The notes under the pieces: generated by a model
What the model saw: the letters and a program-made list of their open reading frames with translations, nothing else
Told to the model about the DNA's origin: nothing
The model's database searches: none
Program-made: the position numbers and the translations under genes
Part shown: positions 43,586-52,093 of the stretch, piece by piece
Layout: the number at the start of each line of letters is the position of its first letter
Position numbering within the stretch: position 1 is the stretch's first letter
Source: Syntrophobacterales bacterium
GTDB lineage: Bacteria; Desulfobacterota; Syntrophia; Syntrophales; UBA5619
Length of the DNA stretch: 64,000 nucleotides
Assembly: GCA_019429105.1 (NCBI GenBank)
Contig: JAHYJE010000007.1
Coordinates: forward strand, 1-64,000
Direction of reading: 5' to 3'

Positions 43586-44295
43586 ACATGCTGACGCCAT
43601 TTTTTCTCACTATCAACGACTGGATCACCAGCGCGACCTACCTTGCGGCCCTGGGCTGTCTTCTCTGGGGAATGGTCAGCGTTCTTTTCAGCCCCTGCCA
43701 TCTCGCCTCCATTCCGCTGGTCGTGGCCTACGTGGCCGGGCAGGATCAGGTCCTCAAACCCCGGCAGGCCGCCCATTACGCCATTCTTTTTACCGCGGGG
43801 CTCTTCATCACGATCGCCCTGATCGGCATTGTCTGCGCGCTTCTGGGCCGGATGCTGGGGGATGTGGGCAGCTACTGGCAGATCGTGGTCGGTCTCGTTC
43901 TGATCTGGGTCGCCCTGGGGATGCTCGGGGTAGAGAAGTGCAACTTCTCCGGCAGTCGGCTGCAAAGGCTGAACGTCAAGGGCCTGCGCGGCGCTTTTCT
44001 TCTGGGGCTTGCCTACGGGGTGCTTTCCGGCTCTTGCACCTTCGGCTTCATCGCCCCGATCCTGGCTATCATCACGGTGCAGCAGCAGGTGCTGACGGGG
44101 ATCTTTTTGATCCTGCTTTTCGCCTTGGGCCACTGCCTTCCCATTGTGGTCGCCGGCAGCTCGACGGCGCTGGTGCGGCGCCTGACCGAAAGCCAGAGCT
44201 GGATCGGCTCGGGAGACTGGTTTCGCAAGAGCGCCGGGGTCGTCATCGGCCTTTTGGGAATCTACTTCATCGGGAGCCCCTTCCTAATTGGATGA
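43582..44295 (+). CDS. ccdA: CcdA/DsbD-type transmembrane thiol transporter
   Basis: A 237-residue protein with six helices. The redox cysteines are in SVLFSPCHLASIPLV (helix 1) and LSGSCTFGFIAPIL (helix 4), the standard CcdA pair. It carries reducing equivalents from cytoplasmic thioredoxin across the membrane. Translationally coupled to the thioredoxin gene. Linked to ArsR control, the pair may protect or repair periplasmic thiols during metalloid stress; that is inference. Confidence 0.92.
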   Translation: MNMLTPFFLTINDWITSATYLAALGCLLWGMVSVLFSPCHLASIPLVVAYVAGQDQVLKPRQAAHYAILFTAGLFITIALIGIVCALLGRMLGDVGSYWQIVVGLVLIWVALGMLGVEKCNFSGSRLQRLNVKGLRGAFLLGLAYGVLSGSCTFGFIAPILAIITVQQQVLTGIFLILLFALGHCLPIVVAGSSTALVRRLTESQSWIGSGDWFRKSAGVVIGLLGIYFIGSPFLIG

Positions 44296-44414
44296 TTCTG
44301 CGCGATGAAGCAAGTATTTAATTTATTACGGTGAATTTTAGTTTTATTTGCATTTTTTTAAAAACTGTGTAGTATGCGCCCGTTTCTTACAGCGAGTGAT
44401 GAAGGAGAGGGCTA

Positions 44415-44690
44415 ATGCAGGACTACTGGATAAAAATCAGCGAATCGGAAGATGAGGGAATAAAATATCATCATTTTTTAATAACCGCACAAAATCAGGC
44501 CGAGGCAAGAAAATTCGCAATGGCGTTTATCGAGCGTTTCATCGACGACGATGAGAATCCGGAGGCCATTGAGAACGGTTATTCATTTTACAACAATGCG
44601 GTATTTGTTCGTCTGGTTTCGGTAAAAGAGACAACAAAAGAGGCCTTCAAAAATTTTCTTCTGAAACTCCATACCATCAACATGGGATGA
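44415..44690 (+). CDS. Hypothetical protein, 91 residues
   Basis: Begins MQDYWIKISESEDEGIKYHH, is acidic and soluble, with IERFIDDDENPEAIENGYSF in the middle. I do not recognise the family. GAAGGAGAG precedes the ATG, and codon use looks normal. It converges with tyrA, 3 bp apart. Confidence 0.7.
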   Translation: MQDYWIKISESEDEGIKYHHFLITAQNQAEARKFAMAFIERFIDDDENPEAIENGYSFYNNAVFVRLVSVKETTKEAFKNFLLKLHTINMG

Positions 44691-44693
44691 TGC

Positions 44694-45449
44694 TTATTTT
44701 CGCAGCAGTTCCGCCAGCGCCCCAGTGTTTCGCTCGGCGATCAGTCCTTTTACCAGGGAAAGGTTTTTCTCGTAACATTCGACAACCTGCATGATATGGG
44801 GATTTTTTGTAAGAATTGACGCGTACAAGTCAGCATTGGCCCCAAATACCCTGGCGCCCAGCGCTTGTTTTGCCCGGAATATCGGGGTCGAAAATGCCCC
44901 CAGTTCTGATTGCTTTCTGCCTGAATCCCGCAGGGCAAGCTCCATCAGGATCGTATTGAAATGGGTCAGCCCCTGGATAAGGGACATCATTCGGTCGTGC
45001 TCCGCGGGGCTTGTTATGGTCACCCGGGTGCCGCGCGCCTCAAAAAGCCCACTCAAAAAAGATAGCCAGCTCTCCCCCCGGCCGGGGCAGAGGATGATGT
45101 TGTTGCCATGCAGCGAGGAAACGTCTGGCCCAAAGAGGGGGTGGCAACCTATTACTTCGGCGCTGGTTGCGGCGAGCATTGCCCTTACCGATTCTTCCTT
45201 CAGAGAGGTAAGATCCATCAGGAGCGAGTCAGCGGCAAGATGCGGCCCGATTTTCCTGATAACAGCGATTGTGGCGGCAATGGGGACGGCCACGACAACG
45301 ATGCGGCAGAGGGCGGCGAGTTCAGCTGCCGGCAAACCCGTTTTTCTCCCCGCTACATGAACGGCGTATCCTTCCCGGACAAGAAAATCGGCGAACCACT
45401 GACCGATCCCTCCGGTTCCTCCAATAATCCCGATCGCAAAGTCACTCAT
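44694..45449 (-). CDS. tyrA: Prephenate/arogenate dehydrogenase
   Basis: A 251-residue NAD(P)-dependent enzyme of tyrosine synthesis. IGIIGGTGGIGQWFADFL is the nucleotide site, LMDLTSLKEESV and VIGCHPLFGPDVSSLHG (active-site His) are typical TyrA motifs, and IQGLTHFNTILM follows. No chorismate mutase or ACT domain is fused. It is the last of seven coupled aro genes and overlaps aroC by 8 bp. Confidence 0.93.
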   Translation of the reverse strand: MSDFAIGIIGGTGGIGQWFADFLVREGYAVHVAGRKTGLPAAELAALCRIVVVAVPIAATIAVIRKIGPHLAADSLLMDLTSLKEESVRAMLAATSAEVIGCHPLFGPDVSSLHGNNIILCPGRGESWLSFLSGLFEARGTRVTITSPAEHDRMMSLIQGLTHFNTILMELALRDSGRKQSELGAFSTPIFRAKQALGARVFGANADLYASILTKNPHIMQVVECYEKNLSLVKGLIAERNTGALAELLRK

Positions 45450-46515
45450 CAGTCACCCCGCCCCCTTGGATCGCCCGCTGCCGAAGCAGGTGATCGGCAA
45501 GCGCCAGGCAGACCATCGCCTCGCAAACCGGAATGATCCGGGGAATAGCCGCCGCATCGTGTCTGCCTCCGATTTCGACAGTAACGGGGTTGCCGTGAAT
45601 GTCTATGGTATCCTGCGCAAGCGCGATCGAGGGAATCGGTTTGCAGGCAGCGCGGATGACTATTTCGTTGCCATTGGCAATGCCCGCCAGGATGCCGCCG
45701 GCATTGTTAGTCCGGAAGCCCTCCTTTCCCATCTGGTCATTGCAGGTGGAACCGGTCATTCTTGCCGCCGCAAAGCCGGCCCCGATCTCCACGCCCTTGA
45801 CCGAGCCTATCCCCATCAAGGCGCCGGCCAGATCGGCATCTAACTTGGAAAAGACCGGCGCCCCAAGGCCGGCGGGACATCCGCGGACGATAACCTCAAC
45901 AATCCCGCCCACGGTATCCCCCGCCTTTCTCGCCTCCGCGAGGCGGGCGATCATCCTTTTTTCCGCTTTCGGATCGGGACAGTAAAGCGGCCCGGCGGGG
46001 CGCGCCGCAGGGACGGGCCCGGCGGCGGATATTCCGCCCAACTCCCGGGTAAAGGCAAACACCTCCATTCCGGCCGCAGAGATTATTTTTCGCGCGACGG
46101 CGCCCGCCGCAACCCGGCCGGCAGTCTCGCGGGCGGAAGCGCGCCCGCCGCCCCGGTGATCGCGAATCCCGTACTTGGCCTGGTAGCTGAAATCGCCGTG
46201 ACCCGGCCGAAAAAGATTCCGCAACCCTTCATAGGCGCCTTCATCGACATCCCGATTGCTGATTAAAAGAGAAATAGGCGTTCCCGTTGTCTTTCCTTCA
46301 AAAACCCCCGACAGAATCTGCACAATGTCTTCCTCGCGTCTGGGACTTGTCGAGGGCAGCCCGCCGGGCTTGCGTCGCTCCAAATCCTGCTGGATATCGG
46401 CAACGGTCAGCGGAATCCGGGGAGGACAGCCGTCGATCACCGCCCCGATCGCCGGACCGTGCGATTCCCCCCATGTTGTTACCCTGAACAATGTGCCAAA
46501 TGTGTTGCCGGCCAT
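45442..46515 (-). CDS. aroC: Chorismate synthase
   Basis: A 357-residue FMN-dependent enzyme forming chorismate from EPSP. GNTFGTLFRVTTWGESHGPAIG is the first signature (within residues 3-24), GDFSYQAKYGIRDHRGGGRASARET the second, and RHDAAAIPRIIPVCEAM the third. ATG at 46515 is set by homology; TTG/GTG codons lie just upstream. Fifty-odd codons of aroK separate it from aroA. Confidence 0.95.
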   Translation of the reverse strand: MAGNTFGTLFRVTTWGESHGPAIGAVIDGCPPRIPLTVADIQQDLERRKPGGLPSTSPRREEDIVQILSGVFEGKTTGTPISLLISNRDVDEGAYEGLRNLFRPGHGDFSYQAKYGIRDHRGGGRASARETAGRVAAGAVARKIISAAGMEVFAFTRELGGISAAGPVPAARPAGPLYCPDPKAEKRMIARLAEARKAGDTVGGIVEVIVRGCPAGLGAPVFSKLDADLAGALMGIGSVKGVEIGAGFAAARMTGSTCNDQMGKEGFRTNNAGGILAGIANGNEIVIRAACKPIPSIALAQDTIDIHGNPVTVEIGGRHDAAAIPRIIPVCEAMVCLALADHLLRQRAIQGGGVTDE

Positions 46516-46584
46516 GATCACCAAACCCTTTCTTCATAAAAACTACTTTTATCCTTCTTTCTGACGGCGCGCTGCCAGGGGTCT

Positions 46585-47136
46585 TTACCCCTGATCCCCC
46601 GGAGGAAAAGGGCCGAATATTTCAGGAAAGGCGCCACCAATGATGGCTGCAACCTCCTTTTCGGCAAGCGCATCTGTGTCAACTACCAGATCAGCGCTTT
46701 GGCGATAGAGGGGCTCCCGCTGCGCCAAAGTTTTTCTCACTTCCTCGGAGAGCGATTCCCCCGACAAAGACGGGCGATTTTCGCCGCTGGCCGCATCGCC
46801 TTCCATCCGCCCGCTGACAGTATCGGCAGAGGCGACCAGCCAGATTATCCTGCCGTTTTTTTTGAGGCATTGCATATTCGCCGGATCAAGCACGGCGCCT
46901 CCGCCGGTGGCGATAACCACACCTTCCGCCCCGGACACCTCCTCGATCACGGAGCGTTCTTTTTCTCGAAACGCCGTCCAGCCGTCGGCGGCGACGATCA
47001 TGGCGATATTCTTTCCGGCGCGGCCGCAGACCAGCTCATCCGTGTCAAAAAAAGGGCGACCGCTCATCTCTGACAAAAGCCGGCCGATTGTAGTTTTTCC
47101 GGTACAGCGGTACCCGATGAGAATTATGTTCATCAA
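46585..47136 (-). CDS. aroK: Shikimate kinase
   Basis: A 183-residue P-loop kinase. LIGYRCTGKTTIGRLL is Walker A, FFDTDELV binds shikimate and Mg, GWTAFREKER and VIATGGGAVLD complete the shikimate site, and LAQREPLYRQSADL the lid end. The ATG overlaps the aroA stop (ATGA). The stop precedes the aroC start by 69 bp. Confidence 0.94.
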   Translation of the reverse strand: MMNIILIGYRCTGKTTIGRLLSEMSGRPFFDTDELVCGRAGKNIAMIVAADGWTAFREKERSVIEEVSGAEGVVIATGGGAVLDPANMQCLKKNGRIIWLVASADTVSGRMEGDAASGENRPSLSGESLSEEVRKTLAQREPLYRQSADLVVDTDALAEKEVAAIIGGAFPEIFGPFPPGDQG

Positions 47137-48395
47137 TACAGACTCTCCAGAGTTTTCCAGAATCCGGGAAAGGATTTCCCGACGCAGGCCTCATCCTCGA
47201 TCTCCATCCCCGGCGCGCTCAGGCCCAGAATCGCGAAGCTCATCGCAATGCGGTGGTCGTTGTAAGTTTTTATCCGCGCGCCGTGGGGAATTCCCCCTTC
47301 GATAATCAGACCGTCGGGCAATTCCTCGGCAACGATTCCGGTTTTGCGGAGCTCCGCGGCCAAGGCGGCAATCCGATCGCTTTCCTTCAGCCGCAGATGG
47401 GCAACATTGCGGATGATGCTCCGGCCTTGGCGCGCCGCACAGAGCACCGCAAGCGAGGGAACAATATCCGGCATTTTGGCCATATCAAATACCATCTCCC
47501 CGTTCGGCATTTTTCCCCCAAGCACTTCAATCGCTTGCTGTTCGCGGCTGACCGCGCAGCCGAGGTTCTCCAAAACATCCAGAAAGCCGATATCGCCCTG
47601 GCGCGTTTGCGGATCGATGTTCTCCACCCGGAAGCGGCCCTTCAGCAGAGCGGCTGCGAGAAAGAAGTAGGAGGCGCTCGAGGCGTCGCCCTCGATCGTA
47701 AATTCCCGCCCCTGATAGAATTGCCCGCTGGGGACAATGTAACGGTTATTGCCGGCTAATGCAACCCTGACGCCAAACGCAGCCATTGTCTCGATCGTCA
47801 GGGCAATGTAGGGCAAAGAGGGAATCCGCCCCTCCAGGACAATCGTTATCGCCCCGGCAGCGTATGGGGCGGCAATCAGCAGCGAGGACACGTACTGGCT
47901 GCTTCCGATATCGCACAGTACAACTGTGCCGCCCCGCAGCCCGTATCCGCCGATCGTTACCGGCGGATAACCTTTTTCTCCTTCAGTATGGCTCTCTACG
48001 CCAAGAACGGCAAGGGCATCCAGCAGCGGTTTCAAGGGCCGTTCACAGAGGCGGTTGTCGCCGGTCAGCAAAAATGGTCCCTTTCCCAGGGAAACAATCC
48101 CCGCAAGCAGACGCAGCGCTGTGCCGTTATTGCCCAGCGATATCGCCCTGCCGGTTTTCGGGATCGCCCCGCCCGCCCCTTGTATTAACAAATCAGCGCC
48201 GCTCTGCCTTATTTCTACGCCAAGCTTCCGGAACGCCTCGGCAAGAATGAGCGTGTCGTCGGCGACCAGGATATTTTTCAGCCGCGACTCTCCCCGGGCC
48301 AGAGCGGCGATCGCCATCGCCCGCTGCGTCAGGCTTTTCGAACCCGGCAAGCCTACAACCGCCTTGAGATTTGCCAGTGGTTTAATGGCGATCAT
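47133..48395 (-). CDS. aroA: 3-phosphoshikimate 1-carboxyvinyltransferase (EPSP synthase)
   Basis: A 420-residue two-domain enzyme. GLPGSKSLTQRAMAIAALARG has the phosphoshikimate lysine, LGNNGTALRLLAGI the PEP loop, and LRLKESDRIAALAAEL with DHRIAMSFAILGL the C-terminal signature. Asn in NNGTALR and the overall form suggest a class I or I-like enzyme. Overlaps pheA by one base and aroK by four. Confidence 0.95.
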   Translation of the reverse strand: MIAIKPLANLKAVVGLPGSKSLTQRAMAIAALARGESRLKNILVADDTLILAEAFRKLGVEIRQSGADLLIQGAGGAIPKTGRAISLGNNGTALRLLAGIVSLGKGPFLLTGDNRLCERPLKPLLDALAVLGVESHTEGEKGYPPVTIGGYGLRGGTVVLCDIGSSQYVSSLLIAAPYAAGAITIVLEGRIPSLPYIALTIETMAAFGVRVALAGNNRYIVPSGQFYQGREFTIEGDASSASYFFLAAALLKGRFRVENIDPQTRQGDIGFLDVLENLGCAVSREQQAIEVLGGKMPNGEMVFDMAKMPDIVPSLAVLCAARQGRSIIRNVAHLRLKESDRIAALAAELRKTGIVAEELPDGLIIEGGIPHGARIKTYNDHRIAMSFAILGLSAPGMEIEDEACVGKSFPGFWKTLESLY

Positions 48396-49495
48396 TACGA
48401 CGGCTCCCCTTCAGCGCCCCACGGATAGGAACCAAGTATCTTGAGAAAGGCAGTCCTTCCCCTGAGTTCCTCCAGGCACCGCCGCGTCTTTTCCTCTTCG
48501 CCATGGCCGGTGAAATCGGCAAAGAAGAGGTATTCCCAAAGCCGCTCCTTCATGGGCCAGGATTCGATTCTGGTCAGACTTATTCCCGCCTCGGCAAAGG
48601 GAGCAAGGGCATGCTGCAGGGCCCCGGCCGCATGAGCCGTTCCAAAAAGGATCGAGGTCTTGCTTTTTTCCGTGTCCCCCCCCTCCTGCCGGGCCGGTTT
48701 TTTCCCGATGACAAAAAAACGGGTCGTGTTGAGAGGGCTGTCTTCAATGCCCTCGGCCATAATTTTGAGGTTGTAGAAATCAGCGGCCAGGCTGCTTCCG
48801 ACGGCAGCCCCGGAGGGATCGGCAAGCGCCCTGCGGGCCGCCCCCGCCGTGCTTTCCACCTCGATGAGGGAAGCGACCGGCAGGTATCTGCGGAGCCACT
48901 GCTGGGATTGCGCCAGGGCCTGGGGGTGCGAATAAACCTTTTGGACATCCCCCCTCTCGTTGCAATTGGACAGCAGACAAAGCCGTATCCGTAAAAAAAC
49001 CTCCGCCCGGATGACAAGCGGGGTCGCGATCAGACGATCCAACGTCGCCTTAACCGAGCCTTCCGTTGAATTTTCTATGGGAACAATCCCCCAATCATTT
49101 TCCTTCTTTTCGACACTGTTGAAAACATCGGCAATTGCGGACTTGGGCGCGGCCGTGATGCTGTTTCCGAAATGAGCCAGTGCTGCCTGATGGCTGAAAG
49201 AGGCCTCCGGTCCCAGGTAGGCGACGCTAACCGGCGCCTGCAGGGCCCGCGAAGAGGAGATAATCTCCCGAAAAATATTTTTCAGGGAGCAGTCGGGTAA
49301 AACTCCTGCAGTATTTCCCGCGATATTGCGGTAAATATTCTCCTCCTGGGACGGGTCGTAGATTTCGCGGCCAGCCTCTTTTTTGATTCTGCCGATCTGG
49401 AGCGACAAGGAGGCGCGCTCATTGAGAAACCTGATGATTTCGCGATCAACCCCGGTAATTCTTTCCCTTAACTCTTGGAGGGCATTTTCGCTCAT
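48395..49495 (-). CDS. pheA: Bifunctional chorismate mutase/prephenate dehydratase (P-protein)
   Basis: A 366-residue enzyme making phenylpyruvate. Residues 1-85 are an AroQ-type mutase (RERITGVDREIIRFLNERA), 90-265 the dehydratase (AYLGPEASFSHQAA, PIENSTEGSV, catalytic TTRF at 257-260), 283-360 an ACT domain. In the ACT domain the usual ESRP phenylalanine-binding motif reads ESWP (311-314), while GAL is kept; feedback control may differ. Coupled to aroB by ATGA. Confidence 0.94.
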   Translation of the reverse strand: MSENALQELRERITGVDREIIRFLNERASLSLQIGRIKKEAGREIYDPSQEENIYRNIAGNTAGVLPDCSLKNIFREIISSSRALQAPVSVAYLGPEASFSHQAALAHFGNSITAAPKSAIADVFNSVEKKENDWGIVPIENSTEGSVKATLDRLIATPLVIRAEVFLRIRLCLLSNCNERGDVQKVYSHPQALAQSQQWLRRYLPVASLIEVESTAGAARRALADPSGAAVGSSLAADFYNLKIMAEGIEDSPLNTTRFFVIGKKPARQEGGDTEKSKTSILFGTAHAAGALQHALAPFAEAGISLTRIESWPMKERLWEYLFFADFTGHGEEEKTRRCLEELRGRTAFLKILGSYPWGAEGEPS

Positions 49496-50607
49496 AAGCT
49501 AAGTTCCTCCAGCGTTTCTCTCAGGATTTCTTCGCGGATGCCTCCCTGGATGAATGGTTTGCCCAATCTGCGGATCATGACAAAATTGATTATTTTTTTC
49601 CCCCCTTCATGGACATTGAGCTCCGCTTTTTTGTCCAGGGACAACCGTGCCAGAATGGCATCGATATCAATACCCGCTGGAATCTTGTATTGAAACCCGA
49701 CTGCGCGGAGCGCGGATTTGATCCTTTCCCCGTCGCCTGCCGGCAGACCGTGGAGTTTTTCGGAAAGGCGCGCCGCAGCCGCCATGCCGATCGCCACCGC
49801 TTCACCGTGGGATAGCTTGTAGCCGGATGTCGCCTCCACTGCGTGGCCAATGGTGTGCCCAAAATTGAGAATCCGCCGCAGCCCCCCTTCCCGCTCATCG
49901 AGCTCCACAATGCTCTTCTTGATCCGGCAGGCTTCAATAACTATTTTTGTCAAAAACAAAGGGTCCCGCAGGCCGTTTTTACCGGCGGCTTTTTCGATAT
50001 CCTTGAGCAGGGAGGGCCTTTCTATGGCGCCGTATTTGATCACCTCGGCAAAACCGCTCCGGAAAATCGCGTCGGGAAGAGTTTTTAAAAACTCTGTATC
50101 AATAAAGACCCCTTGTGGTTGATAGAAGGTCCCCAGGATATTTTTCCCGGAAACGGCGTCAACTCCGGTTTTTCCGCCGATGCTGCTGTCCACTTGGGCA
50201 AGCAGGGTGGTTGGCATCTGGACAAAGGGAATGCCCCTCATATAGAGCGAAGCGACAAAACCGGTCAGATCGCCGATCACGCCTCCGCCGAGGGCAACGA
50301 GCAGCGTTTGCCGGTCCGCCCCGAGGGAGATCAGGCGCTCGGCAACCTCAAGCACGGAAGCCAGCGTCTTTGTTTCTTCGCCCGGCGGCAGTACGATCCG
50401 CTCTATCCGGAGCCCGGCTTTTTCCAGGGCCTTTTGCACCCGCTCTCCATGCAGGACGTCAATCGTGCTGTCCGTGACGACCACACAGTGGCTTACGGTT
50501 CCGCTTTTGCCCAGCGCCATCCCTGCCCAGTCCAGAATCCCCTCGCCGATATTAATCTGATAGGAGTCGTCACGGTTCTTTTTAAGCGTTAATCCAAGCT
50601 TTCTCAT
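49492..50607 (-). CDS. aroB: 3-dehydroquinate synthase
   Basis: A 371-residue NAD- and metal-dependent cyclase. VALGGGVIGDLTGFVASLYMRG is the NAD loop, QVDSSIGGKTGVD and LNFGHTIGHAVEA carry substrate- and metal-binding residues, and KYGAIERPSLL the metal glutamate region. ATG overlaps the aroF stop. Second gene of the aro operon. Confidence 0.96.
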   Translation of the reverse strand: MRKLGLTLKKNRDDSYQINIGEGILDWAGMALGKSGTVSHCVVVTDSTIDVLHGERVQKALEKAGLRIERIVLPPGEETKTLASVLEVAERLISLGADRQTLLVALGGGVIGDLTGFVASLYMRGIPFVQMPTTLLAQVDSSIGGKTGVDAVSGKNILGTFYQPQGVFIDTEFLKTLPDAIFRSGFAEVIKYGAIERPSLLKDIEKAAGKNGLRDPLFLTKIVIEACRIKKSIVELDEREGGLRRILNFGHTIGHAVEATSGYKLSHGEAVAIGMAAAARLSEKLHGLPAGDGERIKSALRAVGFQYKIPAGIDIDAILARLSLDKKAELNVHEGGKKIINFVMIRRLGKPFIQGGIREEILRETLEELSL

Positions 50608-51632
50608 GACAGCTTCCCGATTTTGTTCTGCATGGCGTCCTGCATAATCCTTACCTCGTCCATCAGGCGGTAAAAAACCTCGGGGCGCAATGACTGCGGC
50701 CCGTCGGAAAGGGCCTTTTCCGGTTCCGGATGGATCTCGATGATCGCCCCATGGGCCCCGACGGCAACCGCCGCGCGGGTAAGCGGAATGATGTATTTCG
50801 CATGGCCGGCGGCATGGCTGGGGTCAATGATAACCGGCAGGTGAGTCAACTCCTTGATTACTGGAACGGCGCTTATATCGAGGGTGTTTCTGGTTGCAGT
50901 CTCGAAAGTGCGGATTCCCCGCTCGCAGAGTATCACCTGGTTGTTTCCCCCGGAGAGGATGTATTCGGCGGACATCAGCAGCTCCTCGATTGTCGTCATC
51001 ATTCCCCGCTTGAGCAGCACCGGCTTGCGGGACAGACCAACCCTTTTCAGCAGGGCAAAATTCTGAACATTGCGGGCGCCGATCTGAAAGATATCGCTGT
51101 AATCCTCGATCAGATCAATATCCTTCGTATCCATGACCTCGGTTACGACCGGCATGCCCATTTTCTCGCCCACATTTTTCAGTATCTTCAGCCCTTCTTC
51201 CCCCATCCCCTGAAAGCTGTAGGGCGAGGTGCGCGGTTTGAAGGCGCCGCCCCGCAGAATCTGGGCGCCGGCCTTTTTGGCGATGTACCCGCATTCCATC
51301 ATCTGTTCCGCGTTTTCGATCGAACAGGGCCCGGCTATTACGGTAAACTGCGGCCCCCCGATTTCCACATTGCCGACCCGGACAATCGTCTCTTTTTCCT
51401 GGAATTCCCTCCCCGCGAGCTTATACGGTTTGAGGATCGGTACGACCTTTTCCACCCCGCGCAAGAAAGCGACGGATTTCAGCAGCACCCTGCCCTGATC
51501 GTTTCCCACGGCGCCGATGATTGTCCGTTCCACCCCCTCGGAAATGTGGGGTCTGTAGCCAGCCGATTCAATCCAGGCCATTACCTCGTGGATATCTTCT
51601 TTTGTTGAGTTTTTTTTCATCAGGATAATCAT
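50604..51632 (-). CDS. aroF: 3-deoxy-7-phosphoheptulonate (DAHP) synthase, type I-beta
   Basis: A 342-residue enzyme opening the shikimate pathway. An N-terminal ferredoxin-like regulatory domain (residues 1-70) precedes the barrel with VIAGPCSIENAEQM, ILRGGAFKPRTSPYSFQG, VLLKRGMMTTIEE and PVIIDPSHAAGH. This is the Thermotoga/Bacillus-type architecture. ATG at 51632 with AAGGGGGC is used; the frame continues upstream to 51878 only because it crosses the non-coding leader. First gene of a seven-gene operon behind the aromatic leader peptide. Confidence 0.95.
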   Translation of the reverse strand: MIILMKKNSTKEDIHEVMAWIESAGYRPHISEGVERTIIGAVGNDQGRVLLKSVAFLRGVEKVVPILKPYKLAGREFQEKETIVRVGNVEIGGPQFTVIAGPCSIENAEQMMECGYIAKKAGAQILRGGAFKPRTSPYSFQGMGEEGLKILKNVGEKMGMPVVTEVMDTKDIDLIEDYSDIFQIGARNVQNFALLKRVGLSRKPVLLKRGMMTTIEELLMSAEYILSGGNNQVILCERGIRTFETATRNTLDISAVPVIKELTHLPVIIDPSHAAGHAKYIIPLTRAAVAVGAHGAIIEIHPEPEKALSDGPQSLRPEVFYRLMDEVRIMQDAMQNKIGKLS

Positions 51633-51648
51633 CTTTTGCCCCCTTAAT

Positions 51649-51687
51649 AAAAAAGGCCGTGGCGAGCTTCTCGCTCTTCCCACAGCC
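51649..51687 (-). terminator. Second terminator in the aro leader
   Basis: Minus strand GGCTGTGG and CCACGGCC (one G-T pair) with an inner GAGC/GCTC stem, followed by TTTTTTATT. It ends 17 bases before the aroF ATG. Confidence 0.85.
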
Positions 51688-51693
51688 TGAAAC

Positions 51694-51734
51694 AAAAAAG
51701 CCATGGGCAGCGTCTTTCCGTCTGTCCATGGCTT
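51694..51734 (-). terminator. First terminator (attenuator) in the aro leader
   Basis: Minus strand AGCCATGGACAG and CTGCCCATGGCT (one A/C mismatch) followed by TTTTTTG. It begins 21 bases after the leader peptide stop. Its 5' arm GGACAGAC (51720-51727) can instead pair with GTCTGCCC inside the leader frame. Confidence 0.9.
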
Positions 51735-51754
51735 GGTTAAGTTAAGTTGATTCC

Positions 51755-51841
51755 TTACTTCTCCCTGAGCGCCGGGCAGACCGATCCGATAAAGTAATAA
51801 AACCAATACCAGCTTTCGGAAAAAACATTCGCTCTGCCCAT
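51755..51841 (-). CDS. Aromatic leader peptide of the aro operon (WYWFYYF)
   Basis: A 28-residue frame, ATG at 51841 and TAA at 51755-51757. Codons 11-17 (51811 down to 51791) read Trp-Tyr-Trp-Phe-Tyr-Tyr-Phe: seven aromatic residues in a row. GTCTGCCC at codons 21-23 (51774-51781) can pair with seven of eight bases of GGACAGAC in the terminator's 5' arm. A ribosome stalled on the aromatic codons would leave this pairing free and prevent termination; one reaching the stop would cover it. Upstream GGGCGGGATG may be a weak ribosome site. I know no named gene for it. Confidence 0.85.
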   Translation of the reverse strand: MGRANVFSESWYWFYYFIGSVCPALREK

Positions 51842-51895
51842 TTAACTTACATCCCGCCCAAATATTTATGAACCCCAAACCTCATTTTCGGCGCT

Positions 51896-51924
51896 TACTG
51901 ACCACATGTTTTTTTTCTTGTCAA
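51896..51924 (-). promoter_or_regulatory. Candidate aro operon promoter
   Basis: Minus strand TTGACA (51919-51924), 17-bp spacer, TCAGTA (51896-51901). The -35 is perfect, the -10 poor. Transcription would begin about 45 bases before the leader ATG. The remaining gap to 52093 shows no other feature. Confidence 0.45.
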
Positions 51925-52093
51925 GAAAAATTTTACAACACGTTCCATTTTATCTCTTGCATCTGCTCGGCCAACTGCTGTATCTCAATAGTCAATTTGG
52001 TGATCAAAATTAAATGCAGCGCAGGGCCCTGGATGGATGCTGGCTTAAGCTGCTGCAATATTGCGAAGCTCAAGATAATATGGGGCTCTGACC

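Noticed and set aside
51633-51878. N-terminal extension of DAHP synthase up to 51878
   Set aside because: It translates the leader and both terminators in an unrelated frame; a proper ribosome site and the family's usual N-terminus lie at 51632.
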